Origin: Neotamlana laminarinivorans | Lineage (GTDB): Bacteria > Bacteroidota > Bacteroidia > Flavobacteriales > Flavobacteriaceae | NCBI RefSeq assembly: GCF_020523925.1 | Contig: NZ_JAJAPW010000005.1 | Location: forward strand, 124,001-188,000 | Length of the DNA stretch: 64,000 nt | Reading direction: 5' to 3' | Shown: piece after piece, positions 16,121-24,731 of the stretch | How positions within the stretch are numbered: the first letter of the stretch is position 1 | Layout: every line of letters begins with the position of its first letter | Notes under the pieces: model-generated | Told to the model about the DNA's origin: nothing | Database searches by the model: none | What the model saw: only the letters and a program-made list of their open reading frames with translations | Position numbers and translations under genes: made by a program

Positions 16121-17203
16121 TTAATTGATGAGGTTGTTAATTTTTTCCCATAAATCATTATCAAAAGTAGAGAGTGCAAAATTCTCTTCACTAGCGGCAT
16201 CTCCCATTCTAATAATTACTAATTTTTTGCTGGGTATAACGTAAAGTTTTTGGTCGTTTTTACCTAAACCAGCATACATGTCGTTTGGTGCGTTAGGAAT
16301 AAGTTCGCCGCTAAACTCAAATTGCGTTTGTGGTAAATGGTAGCTTGCTTTTCCGTTTAGCCACCACATATAACCGTAAGCTTCATTAATAGTCTGCGAG
16401 GTATTAATGGCTTCATTTAAAAAATCTTCAGGAATAATTTGAGAATCTTCCCATTTACCATTGGCATACATTAGCAAACCAAAACGTGCCATACTTCGGG
16501 TATTGCTCCAGTACACATTGGTGCTCTCAAAAGGAAACCAAAATCCATTCATTCCTATTTCGTCTTTTAGTTTGCTGTTAAAATAGGAATTCCAAGTGCT
16601 TCCTGTAGCTGTTGCCACAACGTCTTGTAGTTTTAAAAAAACACCATGGTATGCCCAACGTGTTCCTGCATCGGCGAGGTAGTTTAGGTCTTCTGGAGCA
16701 ATATCATCATCACTATCATCTAAACCAGAAGTCATGGTTAATAAATGTTTGTTGGTAATTAATGCTTCTTGTTCAGCTGTAGCGCTTGTCCAACCTGTTC
16801 CTATATAATCTGAAACTTTATCGTTTATATTTAAATAACCTTCTTCTTGTGCAATTCCTGTAATAGCGGTGGTTAAAGTTTTTCCTGCGCTTGCCCAATA
16901 CCAGTTTGTGTCTTCATCATGATCGTTAAAATATTTTTCAACTACAATCTTTCCTTTATAAAGTATCATGAAACTTTTGCTGTTGTTTTCTTCTAAAAAA
17001 TCATATAAATTTTGAAGTTCGTCTTCATTCCAATCTAAATCTGTAACAGACGTGCTTTCCCAAGTATCGTTATCAATCGGTGGGAAATAAATAGTAGTTT
17101 CAATATCTTCATTTTCAGGCTCGGTATCTGAGTCGTTACTTGAGCAATCGAAAAAAAGTAAGACGAATAAAGAACAAATAATTAGGTTAATAGCAGTTTT
17201 CAT
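16121..17203 (-). CDS. Serine hydrolase (class C beta-lactamase-like) lipoprotein
   Basis: A 360-aa protein with an export signal and a Cys20 near its end (FFDC, an atypical lipobox), then an acidic linker. The active-site SxxK motif is SAGK (Ser105, Lys108) in WYWASAGKTLTTAI, which matches the beta-lactamase/transpeptidase-like (Pfam Beta-lactamase) family. Later parts include HLLTMTSGLDD and YGYMWWLNG, common in these esterases and peptidases. The substrate is unknown. It is divergent from rimO, with back-to-back promoter boxes between them. Confidence 0.85.
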   Translation of the reverse strand: MKTAINLIICSLFVLLFFDCSSNDSDTEPENEDIETTIYFPPIDNDTWESTSVTDLDWNEDELQNLYDFLEENNSKSFMILYKGKIVVEKYFNDHDEDTNWYWASAGKTLTTAITGIAQEEGYLNINDKVSDYIGTGWTSATAEQEALITNKHLLTMTSGLDDSDDDIAPEDLNYLADAGTRWAYHGVFLKLQDVVATATGSTWNSYFNSKLKDEIGMNGFWFPFESTNVYWSNTRSMARFGLLMYANGKWEDSQIIPEDFLNEAINTSQTINEAYGYMWWLNGKASYHLPQTQFEFSGELIPNAPNDMYAGLGKNDQKLYVIPSKKLVIIRMGDAASEENFALSTFDNDLWEKINNLIN

Positions 17204-17229
17204 AAGGTAGATTATAATTTTAAGACCCT

Positions 17230-17237
17230 CAAATATA
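17230..17237 (-). promoter_or_regulatory. -7 promoter box for the serine hydrolase gene
   Basis: The minus strand reads TATATTTG, an exact TAnnTTTG match, 26 bases upstream of the ATG at 17203. It is part of a divergent promoter pair with the rimO box 20 bases away. Confidence 0.6.
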
Positions 17238-17257
17238 TAAAAGGTTTAATTTAGTTG

Positions 17258-17265
17258 TATCTTTG
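17258..17265 (+). promoter_or_regulatory. -7 promoter box for rimO
   Basis: TATCTTTG matches TAnnTTTG, 21 bases before the ATG at 17287. The predicted leader is only about 15 nt. Confidence 0.6.
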
Positions 17266-17286
17266 CGCCCTGATTTATAGAAAAGT

Positions 17287-18591
17287 ATGCGTACAAAAAC
17301 TCTTAAAAAGAACAGAATTAACGTTGTAACCTTAGGTTGTAGTAAAAATGTTTACGATAGCGAAGTGCTTATGGGCCAATTAAAAGCTAGCGGTAAAGAT
17401 GTAGTACACGAACAAGAGGGCAATATTGTGGTAATTAACACTTGTGGTTTTATTAATAATGCCAAAGAAGAAAGTGTAAATACCATTTTAGAGTATATGC
17501 AAAAAAAGGAAGCTGGCGATGTTGATAAGGTTTTTGTAACAGGATGTCTTTCGGAGCGTTACAAGCCAGATTTAGAAAAAGAAATTCCAGACGTAGATCA
17601 ATATTTTGGTACAACCGAATTACCAGGATTGTTAAAAGCTTTAGGTGCCGATTATAAGCATGAACTTATTGGAGAGCGTTTAACAACAACACCTAAAAAT
17701 TACGCTTATTTAAAAATTGCTGAAGGTTGCGATCGGCCGTGTAGTTTCTGTGCTATACCAATAATGCGCGGTAAACACCGCAGTACACCAATTGAAGATT
17801 TAGTTACCGAAGCAGAAAAACTTGCTGCAAATGGCGTTAAGGAATTAATTTTAATAGCTCAAGATTTAACTTATTACGGACTCGATTTATACAAAAAACG
17901 AAACTTAGCCGAACTTTTAGAAGCTTTAGTAAAGGTTGAAGGTATAGAGTGGATTCGTTTACATTATGCATTTCCAACTGGTTTTCCAATGGATGTGTTA
18001 GATGTTATGAATCGCGAACCTAAAATTTGTAATTATCTTGATATTCCGTTGCAACATATTTCCGATGCTATTTTAAAGAGTATGCGTCGTGGTACAACAC
18101 AAGCTAAAACAACTAAGCTTTTACAGGAATTTAGAGCAAAAGTGCCAGAAATGACTATTCGAACGACTTTAATTGTTGGATATCCGGGTGAAACAGAAGA
18201 AGATTTTCAAACGCTTAAGCAATGGGTTAAAGATATGCGTTTTGAGCGTTTAGGTTGTTTTACATATTCTCATGAAGAAAATACACATGCCTATAATTTA
18301 GAGGATGATGTGCCAGAGGAAGTTAAAATAGATCGTGCGAACCAAATTATGGAAATTCAATCGCAAATTTCTTGGGAGCTTAATCAAGCTAAAATAGGGC
18401 AGGAGTTTAAGGTTATTATCGATAGAAAAGAAGGTAATTACTTTGTAGGCCGTACAGAGTTTGATTCGCCAGATGTAGATAACGAAGTTTTAATAGATGC
18501 CAGTAAAACTTATTTAAAAACAGGCGAATACACTACCGTAAAAATTACTGAAGCCGAAGATTTTGACCTTTATGGTGAAGTTATTAGTTAA
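17287..18591 (+). CDS. rimO: Ribosomal protein S12 methylthiotransferase RimO
   Basis: A 434-aa radical SAM methylthiotransferase. The N-terminal MTTase domain holds three cluster cysteines (VTLGCSKN, INTCGFI, VTGCLSE). The radical SAM motif CDRPCSFC gives Cys148, Cys152 and Cys155, and a C-terminal TRAM domain ends the protein. It adds a methylthio group to the conserved Asp of ribosomal protein S12. RimO rather than MiaB is supported by the start VVTLGCSKNVYDSE and GCDRPCSFCAIP. It is a single gene followed by a terminator. Confidence 0.95.
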   Translation: MRTKTLKKNRINVVTLGCSKNVYDSEVLMGQLKASGKDVVHEQEGNIVVINTCGFINNAKEESVNTILEYMQKKEAGDVDKVFVTGCLSERYKPDLEKEIPDVDQYFGTTELPGLLKALGADYKHELIGERLTTTPKNYAYLKIAEGCDRPCSFCAIPIMRGKHRSTPIEDLVTEAEKLAANGVKELILIAQDLTYYGLDLYKKRNLAELLEALVKVEGIEWIRLHYAFPTGFPMDVLDVMNREPKICNYLDIPLQHISDAILKSMRRGTTQAKTTKLLQEFRAKVPEMTIRTTLIVGYPGETEEDFQTLKQWVKDMRFERLGCFTYSHEENTHAYNLEDDVPEEVKIDRANQIMEIQSQISWELNQAKIGQEFKVIIDRKEGNYFVGRTEFDSPDVDNEVLIDASKTYLKTGEYTTVKITEAEDFDLYGEVIS

Positions 18592-18616
18592 ATAAAATAG
18601 TTTTAAAACTTATAAA

Positions 18617-18646
18617 AAAAAAGCACCTTCAACGGGTGCTTTTTTT
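18617..18646 (+). terminator. Terminator of rimO
   Basis: An A-run plus AAGCACC pairs with GGTGCTT plus a T-run around the loop TTCAACG. It is placed 25 bases after the rimO stop. Confidence 0.9.
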
Positions 18647-18673
18647 ATTCAAATTAAATTGATAAACTTGTAT

Positions 18674-19363
18674 ATGCAGAAATTTAATTTTCATGAATTT
18701 ATTGAGGGCATAAGCCCAGAGTTTACAAATGTGTTAGATGTAAGTATTTTAAAATCTGAATATTGTACTTTAGATTTATCTGAAAGTAATGATGAGCTAA
18801 ATAACATAGATGTTGGTTGTACTAATGCATTAGGTGAATATATAAATAAACATATAGCTAATAATGATGCTAAAGTTGCTTTTGGTGGTTATTTAGAAAA
18901 ACGAAATATTTATAAGAGAAGTAACCATTTTAACAGTCAGTCTCAAGATGAAAGAGATATTCATTTAGGAATTGACTTATGGATTGAAGCCGAAACTCCA
19001 ATTTTTACACCATTTAATGCGGTGGTACATAGTTTTAAAAATAATACTAATTACGGCGATTACGGGCCTACCATAATTTTAAAGCATAACATAAATGATG
19101 TTGTTTTTTACACGCTTTATGGGCATTTATCATTAAAATCTATTGAAAATTTAAAAGTAGGTCAAATTTTTAAAAAAGGCGAACAACTTGCAACTTTGGG
19201 AGATGATAGTGTAAACGGTAATTACCCGGCACATTTACATTTTCAAATAATAAAAGATTTACAAGAAAATTTTGGAGATTACCCAGGTGTTAGTAGTGTT
19301 AAAGATTTAGAGTTTTATAAAACGAATTGTCCAGATCCTAATTTACTTTTAAAATTAAATTAG
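18674..19363 (+). CDS. M23-family (LytM-like) peptidase domain protein without a signal peptide
   Basis: The ATG at 18674 (MQKFNFHEFIEG, 229 aa) is preferred over an upstream TTG. The C-terminal half is an M23 metallopeptidase domain: HLGIDLWIEAETPIF gives the H-x3-D zinc pair, YTLYGHLSL the HxH-like region, and PAHLHFQI the last His pair. The first 80 residues are not recognised. Family members cut peptidoglycan cross-bridges, but no signal peptide or membrane segment is visible, so the place of action is unclear. Confidence 0.8.
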   Translation: MQKFNFHEFIEGISPEFTNVLDVSILKSEYCTLDLSESNDELNNIDVGCTNALGEYINKHIANNDAKVAFGGYLEKRNIYKRSNHFNSQSQDERDIHLGIDLWIEAETPIFTPFNAVVHSFKNNTNYGDYGPTIILKHNINDVVFYTLYGHLSLKSIENLKVGQIFKKGEQLATLGDDSVNGNYPAHLHFQIIKDLQENFGDYPGVSSVKDLEFYKTNCPDPNLLLKLN

Positions 19364-19437
19364 TTCTCATTATAATTTTTTATAAGTATGTATTTATCCT
19401 GTTAACTCAGTTTTACATAAAAACTTTATTTCTTTGT

Positions 19438-19445
19438 TAAATTTG
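19438..19445 (+). promoter_or_regulatory. -7 promoter box for the YceI gene
   Basis: TAAATTTG matches TAnnTTTG, 43 bases before the ATG at 19489. T-rich sequence at the -33 position lacks a clear TTG. Confidence 0.5.
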
Positions 19446-19488
19446 TTATATAAGTTTACAAAATATCAACTTAAATAAATTAATTAAT

Positions 19489-20037
19489 ATGAGACAGTAT
19501 ACATTTATTTTATGCCTTTTCTTTTGTATGGGTATAACAAATTCACAAACAATAGATCAAGATAAATCTGTTGTAAGATTTAGTATAGACAATATGAAAT
19601 GGAATACTGTTGAAGGTAAATTATCTGGAATGAAAGGTGATGTGGTTTTTGATAAAAATAACTTATCAACTTCAAGCTTTAATATTAGTATAGATCCAGC
19701 AACAGTTAATACAGAAAGTAAAAAGAGAGATGAACATTTAAAAAATGAAGATTTTTTTCATGTTGAAAAATATAAAACAATAAATTACAAATCTCAAAGC
19801 ATAGTAAAATCTAGTGATAAGTATATTACTAAAGGTAAAATGACGTTGCATGGCGTAATAAAAGATGTTACTATTCCTTTAATTATTAACGAAAATACTG
19901 ATAGTATTATAATTGAGGGTAAATTTGAGTTAAATCGTTTTGATTATGGTTTAGGAGCAGAAAAGTATAAGAAAACATTTATGGTAGGAGAAATAGTAAC
20001 TATAAACATTAGTTGTGTTTTAATTAAACATAAATAG
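19489..20037 (+). CDS. YceI family lipocalin-like periplasmic protein
   Basis: A 182-aa protein with a signal peptide ending near TNSQ. The YceI body has DKSVVRFSIDNMKWNTVEG, SINIDPATVNTES-like strands, a KRDEHLKNEDFFHVEKY motif and GKMTLHGVIKDVTIPL. YceI proteins form a beta-barrel that binds isoprenoid or lipid molecules; the cellular role varies. The 3' end overlaps the convergent lipoprotein gene by 14 bases. Confidence 0.9.
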   Translation: MRQYTFILCLFFCMGITNSQTIDQDKSVVRFSIDNMKWNTVEGKLSGMKGDVVFDKNNLSTSSFNISIDPATVNTESKKRDEHLKNEDFFHVEKYKTINYKSQSIVKSSDKYITKGKMTLHGVIKDVTIPLIINENTDSIIIEGKFELNRFDYGLGAEKYKKTFMVGEIVTINISCVLIKHK

Positions 20038-20476
20038 TTAAAATATTTAATTCATAATCAAACGTATAGTTGTATTCTGTAAATACAGCAAAGTCTTCAA
20101 TTAAAATATTAGGGCAACAGCTATTAGTGTCGTTAATTGTTGTTGAATATGATGTTCCTAATTCCGATAAATTATCAATAATTATAGATTCATTGTTTAA
20201 TGTATGCAAACCTATACATATTGTATTATTGTAATCCTCATTACTCGTTGAAACTATGTAAAAATAAACAGCTTCATCTTCAGTATTTTTAATTATAATA
20301 TTATTATCAGTAATATTGTTTTCGGTTACATAATTATTTCCTGTTTCAGAATCTATTATTTTTATGTAATACGAAGAAGCTTCGCAAGATACAGCAGCAC
20401 AGTCTATATTATCGTCACTACTTTTACAACTTATTGAAATAGTTAACAGAGTAAATAATATTAATATTTTTTTCAT
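20024..20476 (-). CDS. Hypothetical lipoprotein, cysteine-containing
   Basis: A 150-aa protein with a clear lipoprotein signal (MKKILILFTLLTISISC, Cys17) and at least six further cysteines in the mature part (CAAVSC, TICIGL, NSCCPN). I do not recognise a family. The predicted beta-rich sequence fits a small secreted domain stabilised by disulfides. It ends inside the last codons of the YceI gene on the other strand. Confidence 0.7.
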   Translation of the reverse strand: MKKILILFTLLTISISCKSSDDNIDCAAVSCEASSYYIKIIDSETGNNYVTENNITDNNIIIKNTEDEAVYFYIVSTSNEDYNNTICIGLHTLNNESIIIDNLSELGTSYSTTINDTNSCCPNILIEDFAVFTEYNYTFDYELNILTIYV

Positions 20477-20527
20477 CTTGTTTTTTTACCAAGACGATAT
20501 TTGATTAAAAAGGTTGCGTTCAATATT

Positions 20528-20563
20528 AAAAAATCCCGAAAACAGTTGTTCTCGGGATTTTTT
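20528..20563. terminator. Bidirectional terminator between secA and the hypothetical lipoprotein
   Basis: A 12-base-pair stem AAAAAATCCCGA/TCGGGATTTTTT with a 12-base loop lies downstream of secA (minus strand). The A-run and T-run on both flanks allow termination in either direction, but the lipoprotein gene points away, so it mainly serves secA. Confidence 0.8.
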
Positions 20564-20570
20564 ATGATAA

Positions 20571-20636
20571 CCTGAGCTTGTTCAGGTGTTTGTTATTTTG
20601 AATTTAGATTCTGAAACGAGTTCAGAATGACAGTGT
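20571..20636. repeat. Tandem small hairpins of the interspersed Bacteroidota type
   Basis: CCTGA/TCAGG (20571-20586) forms a first hairpin. ATTCTGAA/TTCAGAAT (20608-20628) forms a second with loop ACGAG, followed by GACAGTG. The second matches in style the short intergenic repeats (TCATTCTGAA...TTCAGAAT) I remember as abundant in Bacteroidota genomes. It lies between the secA stop and its terminator, so it is transcribed with secA. Confidence 0.55.
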
Positions 20637-20642
20637 AACGTA

Positions 20643-23600
20643 TTACTCTTCAACCAAAACCCAGTCGCCTTTGGCAATTAAAGGTTCTGCTTGTTTGTAT
20701 TTTACAGTTTTACTTTCACCATTCATGACGTGTTTTATTGTAACACGGTCGTTACGACCAATTTTTGGTTTATCGCGAACAATAGTTTCAACAACTTCTG
20801 CTTGACGTTGCGTATTGCCTGCAGCTCTACTTTGGGCAGCACGCTCGTCTAGGTTAGGAATTTCCTCTTTACTTGTTTGTACTTTTTCGGCTTGCCTAGT
20901 TCTAGCCTCTTGAATGTTTTCTTGAGTTTCGCTTGGTAATTCACCTTTAAATAAGAATGAAATCACATCTTTGTTAACCTCATCAATCATAGCTTTAAAC
21001 AATTCAAAAGCTTCAAATTTATAAATTAAAAGCGGATCTTTTTGTTCGTGAACAGCTAATTGAACGGATTGTTTTAACTCATCCATTTTACGTAAATGCG
21101 TTTTCCAAGCATCGTCAATAATGGCAAGCGTAATATTTTTCTCGAAATCGGTAATTAATTGTTTTCCTTTGGTTTCGTAAGCCTTTTCTAAATCGGTTAC
21201 AACATTTAAGCTTTTTACACCATCGGTAAATGGTACAACAATACGTTTGTACTTATCACGCTGATTTTCATAAACATTTTCAATAACTGGATACGCAATT
21301 TCTGCATTTCGCTCCATTTTTTCACGGTAATTATCGAAAGCTGCTTTGTATACTTTTGATGTGATTTCTTGAGCAGAAAGCTTTCCAAATTCAGCTTCAG
21401 AAATAGGAGCACTCATCGAGAAATAACGAATTAATTCAAACTCGAAGTTTTTAAAATCGTTAGCGCCTTTGTTTGTTTCTGCTATGTTTTCAGCAGTGTC
21501 AAAAATCATATTCGCTATATCTACACGCAAACGCTCACCGTTTAAAGCATTGTAGCGACGTTTGTATACCACTTCACGTTGGGCGTTCATTACGTCGTCG
21601 TATTCAAGTAATCTTTTACGAACTCCAAAGTTATTTTCTTCAACTTTTTTCTGTGCACGTTCAATAGATTTCGATATCATAGAATGTTGAATAACTTCGC
21701 CTTCTTTTAAGCCCATTCTGTCCATCATTTTAGCGATACGTTCGCTACCAAATAAACGCATTAAGTTATCTTCTAACGATACGTAAAATTGCGAGCTACC
21801 AACATCTCCTTGACGACCAGCACGACCACGTAACTGTCTGTCTACGCGACGCGAATCATGACGTTCTGTACCAATAATGGCTAAACCACCAGCGGCTTTA
21901 ACTTCGTCGCTTAATTTAATATCGGTACCACGACCAGCCATGTTAGTTGCAATAGTTACTTGCCCACTTTTACCTGCCTGATCTACAATTTCAGCCTCTT
22001 TTTTATGTTGTTTTGCATTTAATACGTTGTGCGGAATTTTTCGAATACTAAGCATTTTACCAAGCAATTCTGAAATTTCTACCGAAGTTGTACCAATTAA
22101 AACAGGACGACCTGCTTTAGAAAGTTGTGTAACTTCCTCGATAACGGCATTGTATTTTTCACGTTTTGTTTTGTAAACTAAATCATCACGGTCATCACGA
22201 GCAATGGGTCTGTTAGTAGGTATTTCAACAACATCAAGTTTATAAATTTCCCAGAATTCGCCAGCTTCGGTAACGGCTGTCCCCGTCATACCAGACAGTT
22301 TACGGTACATTCTAAAGTAATTTTGAAGTGTTACCGTAGCAAATGTTTGTGTGGCGTCTTCAATCTTAACATTTTCTTTAGCTTCAATGGCTTGGTGTAA
22401 ACCATCAGAGTAACGACGACCTTCCATAATACGACCAGTTTGTTCATCAACAATCATTACTTTATTATCCATAACCACATATTCTGTGTCTTTTTCAAAT
22501 AAGGCATACGCTTTTAAAAGTTGATTTAAAGAGTGAATACGCTCAGATTTTATACCAAAATCTTTATAAAGGTCTTCCTTAAGTTCAGCTTCTTCTTCTT
22601 TACTTAAGTTTTGCTCTTCTATTTTAGCAATTTCAATACCTATTTCGGGTAGAATAAAAAAGTTAGGGTCGTCTTTACCAGAAATATATTCAACACCTTT
22701 ATCGGTTAATTCAATTTGATTATTTTTTTCTTCAATAACATAATACAATTCAGCATCAACCTTTGGCATTTCGCGGTTGTTGTCTTGCATGTAAAAGTTT
22801 TCGGTTTTTTGTAGTAATTGCTTAACGCCTTCTTCACTTAAAAATTTAATAAGTGCTTTGTTTTTAGGCATACCACGGTATACACGAAGTAATTGAAAAC
22901 CACCTTCTTTAGTGTCGCCTGAGGCAATAAGTTTTTTAGCTTCGGCTAAAACGCCCGTTAAGTATTTACGTTGTACACCAACAATATCGTCTACTTTAGG
23001 TTTTAGCTCTGTAAATTCGTGACGATCGCCTTGCGGAATTGGACCTGAAATAATAAGCGGTGTACGAGCATCGTCAACCAAAACAGAATCGACCTCATCT
23101 ACAATAGCATAGTTATGTGGGCGTTGTACTAAATCATCTGGTGAGTGCGACATGTTATCGCGTAAGTAGTCAAAACCAAATTCGTTATTTGTACCATAAG
23201 TAATGTCGGCTTTGTAGGCTTTTCGTCTGGCGGCAGAGTTTGGTTTGTGGTAATCAATACAATCTACTGTTAAGCCATGAAACTCAAAAATAGGAGCCAT
23301 CCACGCGCTATCACGTTTTGCAAGATAATCGTTAACCGTTACTAAGTGTACACCTTTACCAGCTAAGGCATTAAGATAAACAGGTAATGTAGCAACCAAC
23401 GTTTTACCTTCACCAGTTTGCATTTCTGCTATTTTACCTTGGTGCATAGCAATACCACCAATAAGCTGCACATCGTAATGTACCATATCCCAGGTTACTT
23501 CTTTTCCTGCAGCATTCCAAGAATTTGCCCAAGTAGCTTTATCGTTTTCTAGGGTAATGTAATCTTTTTCACCAGATAAGCTTCTATCGAATTCGTTTGC

Positions 23601-23996
23601 TGTAACACTAATAGATGTGTTGTTTGCAAAGCGTTTAGCAGTTTCTTTTACCACAGCAAATGCTTCGGGTAAAATGTCGTTTAAAACATCTTCTGTAATT
23701 TTGTAAGCTTCGTCTTTAAGTTTATCTATTTGGTCGTAAATATCTTCACGAGCATCAATATCTTCAGTGTTTTCTGCTTCTTTAAGTAAGTTTTCAATTT
23801 GCTCGTCTATAGCTTTGTTAGCCTCAGCTATTTTATGTTTAAACTCAGCAGTTTTATTACGAAGTTCGTCGTGCGATAAGGCTTCTAAATCGCTTTCAAA
23901 AGCTTTTACCTTTTTTACAATAGGCATTATGGCTTTTACATCTTGTTTAGATTTATCGCCAACAAATACCTTTAATACAGAATCTAAAAAACTCAT
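20643..23996 (-). CDS. secA: Preprotein translocase ATPase SecA
   Basis: A 1117-aa SecA, longer than the about 900 aa of enterobacteria as is usual in Bacteroidota, with insertions in the N-terminal third and in NBD1. Walker A is MQTGEGKT (Lys198). Helicase motif II is IVDEVDSVLVDDARTP, and further motifs are TNMAGRGTDIKLS and QLRGRAGRQGD. It drives export of unfolded preproteins through SecYEG. The C-terminus ends GDWVLVEE and lacks the cysteine-rich zinc motif of E. coli SecA. A promoter box lies 82 bases upstream. Confidence 0.97.
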   Translation of the reverse strand: MSFLDSVLKVFVGDKSKQDVKAIMPIVKKVKAFESDLEALSHDELRNKTAEFKHKIAEANKAIDEQIENLLKEAENTEDIDAREDIYDQIDKLKDEAYKITEDVLNDILPEAFAVVKETAKRFANNTSISVTANEFDRSLSGEKDYITLENDKATWANSWNAAGKEVTWDMVHYDVQLIGGIAMHQGKIAEMQTGEGKTLVATLPVYLNALAGKGVHLVTVNDYLAKRDSAWMAPIFEFHGLTVDCIDYHKPNSAARRKAYKADITYGTNNEFGFDYLRDNMSHSPDDLVQRPHNYAIVDEVDSVLVDDARTPLIISGPIPQGDRHEFTELKPKVDDIVGVQRKYLTGVLAEAKKLIASGDTKEGGFQLLRVYRGMPKNKALIKFLSEEGVKQLLQKTENFYMQDNNREMPKVDAELYYVIEEKNNQIELTDKGVEYISGKDDPNFFILPEIGIEIAKIEEQNLSKEEEAELKEDLYKDFGIKSERIHSLNQLLKAYALFEKDTEYVVMDNKVMIVDEQTGRIMEGRRYSDGLHQAIEAKENVKIEDATQTFATVTLQNYFRMYRKLSGMTGTAVTEAGEFWEIYKLDVVEIPTNRPIARDDRDDLVYKTKREKYNAVIEEVTQLSKAGRPVLIGTTSVEISELLGKMLSIRKIPHNVLNAKQHKKEAEIVDQAGKSGQVTIATNMAGRGTDIKLSDEVKAAGGLAIIGTERHDSRRVDRQLRGRAGRQGDVGSSQFYVSLEDNLMRLFGSERIAKMMDRMGLKEGEVIQHSMISKSIERAQKKVEENNFGVRKRLLEYDDVMNAQREVVYKRRYNALNGERLRVDIANMIFDTAENIAETNKGANDFKNFEFELIRYFSMSAPISEAEFGKLSAQEITSKVYKAAFDNYREKMERNAEIAYPVIENVYENQRDKYKRIVVPFTDGVKSLNVVTDLEKAYETKGKQLITDFEKNITLAIIDDAWKTHLRKMDELKQSVQLAVHEQKDPLLIYKFEAFELFKAMIDEVNKDVISFLFKGELPSETQENIQEARTRQAEKVQTSKEEIPNLDERAAQSRAAGNTQRQAEVVETIVRDKPKIGRNDRVTIKHVMNGESKTVKYKQAEPLIAKGDWVLVEE

Positions 23997-24077
23997 GTTT
24001 ATATATTTTACTGTTTCTACATTAAATGAGAAACATAGGTGTTTATTATTTTAATTTTATGTATTATGAAACATGTT

Positions 24078-24085
24078 CAAAGATA
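24078..24085 (-). promoter_or_regulatory. -7 promoter box for secA
   Basis: TATCTTTG on the minus strand matches TAnnTTTG. It gives a leader of roughly 75 nt before the ATG at 23996. The -33 element is not clear. Confidence 0.5.
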
Positions 24086-24115
24086 CATTTTGTTATTATT
24101 TTAAATAACTACTTG

Positions 24116-24146
24116 AATAAAAAAAAGCCTCAAAACGAGACTTTTT
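24116..24146 (-). terminator. Terminator of the DUF2795 gene
   Basis: On the minus strand AAAAAGTCTC and GAGGCTTTTTT form a stem with one mismatch around the loop GTTTT and end in a T-run. It is about 20 bases past the stop at 24168. Confidence 0.75.
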
Positions 24147-24167
24147 AACTATAATTTATACTTTTCT

Positions 24168-24389
24168 TTAGTATTCATCTTCATTCCAAAGATAATCTTC
24201 ATCGGTTGGGTAATCAGACCAGATTTCTTCAATAGAATCATACGAATCGCCTTCGTCTTCAATAGATTGTAGGTTTTCAACTACTTCTAAAGGAGCACCT
24301 GTTCTAATAGCATAATCTATTAATTCGTCTTTAGTCGCTGGCCAAGGTGCATCACTTAAATAAGATGCTAATTCTAATGTCCAATACAT
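24168..24389 (-). CDS. DUF2795 small acidic protein
   Basis: A 73-aa, strongly acidic protein (MYWTLELASYLSDAPWPATK, then DELIDYAIRTGAP) that matches DUF2795. Members are common single-copy genes in Flavobacteriia with no proven role. The gene stands alone with a near-perfect promoter upstream and its own terminator, which suggests steady expression. Confidence 0.85.
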   Translation of the reverse strand: MYWTLELASYLSDAPWPATKDELIDYAIRTGAPLEVVENLQSIEDEGDSYDSIEEIWSDYPTDEDYLWNEDEY

Positions 24390-24412
24390 GTTGTGTTCGT
24401 TTTAATTTTCTG

Positions 24413-24442
24413 CAAAAATAAATTTTTAGTTTAAACAAGCAA
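24413..24442 (-). promoter_or_regulatory. Near-perfect Bacteroidota promoter for the DUF2795 gene
   Basis: On the minus strand TTG (24442-24440), 19 bases and TATTTTTG (24420-24413) exactly fit the TTG-N19-TAnnTTTG consensus. The ATG follows 23 bases later. This is the best promoter match noticed in the window. Confidence 0.8.
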
Positions 24443-24610
24443 GAAAAAAATGAATTATTTTAATTTTTAAAAAAACAGGTTCAATTTTACTGACAATCAA
24501 CAGTTTTAACAGGGTTTAAAATATTAATATTTAATGCATCTCTGGGCAAAAAACATCAAATTAAACCGTTTTATCAATAATATTATGAACGTTTAAAGCT
24601 ATTAATTTGG

Positions 24611-24698
24611 GCGCTACCCTAAAAGGGTCGGGCTTTACACTACAAGTTTTGGCTCGATGCGCGCCTCGCCAAAAGCTATTCGTTTCAATCCCTAGCGC
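24611..24698. repeat. Structured intergenic repeat, copy 2
   Basis: Terminal arms GCGCTA (24611-24616) and TAGCGC (24693-24698) are inverted. Inside are hairpin 1 (ACCCT/AGGGT, 24616-24628) followed by CGGGCTTT, hairpin 2 (TTTTGGC 24647-24653 / GCCAAAA 24668-24674), and the tail CAATCCCTAGCGC. Compared with copy 1 (15279-15417), the outer stem changes T:A to C:G on both arms. It fills the gap between the DUF2795 promoter and the end of the adenosyltransferase gene; no gene is present from 24443 to 24731. Confidence 0.75.
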
Positions 24699-24731
24699 AA
24701 AAGGGAAACCCTATAATGTTTAAGTTGTAAT

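Noticed and set aside
24443-24731. Cobalamin riboswitch near the adenosyltransferase gene
   Set aside because: The hairpin-rich sequence is downstream of the gene, shows no B12-box and is shared with an unrelated site at 15279.
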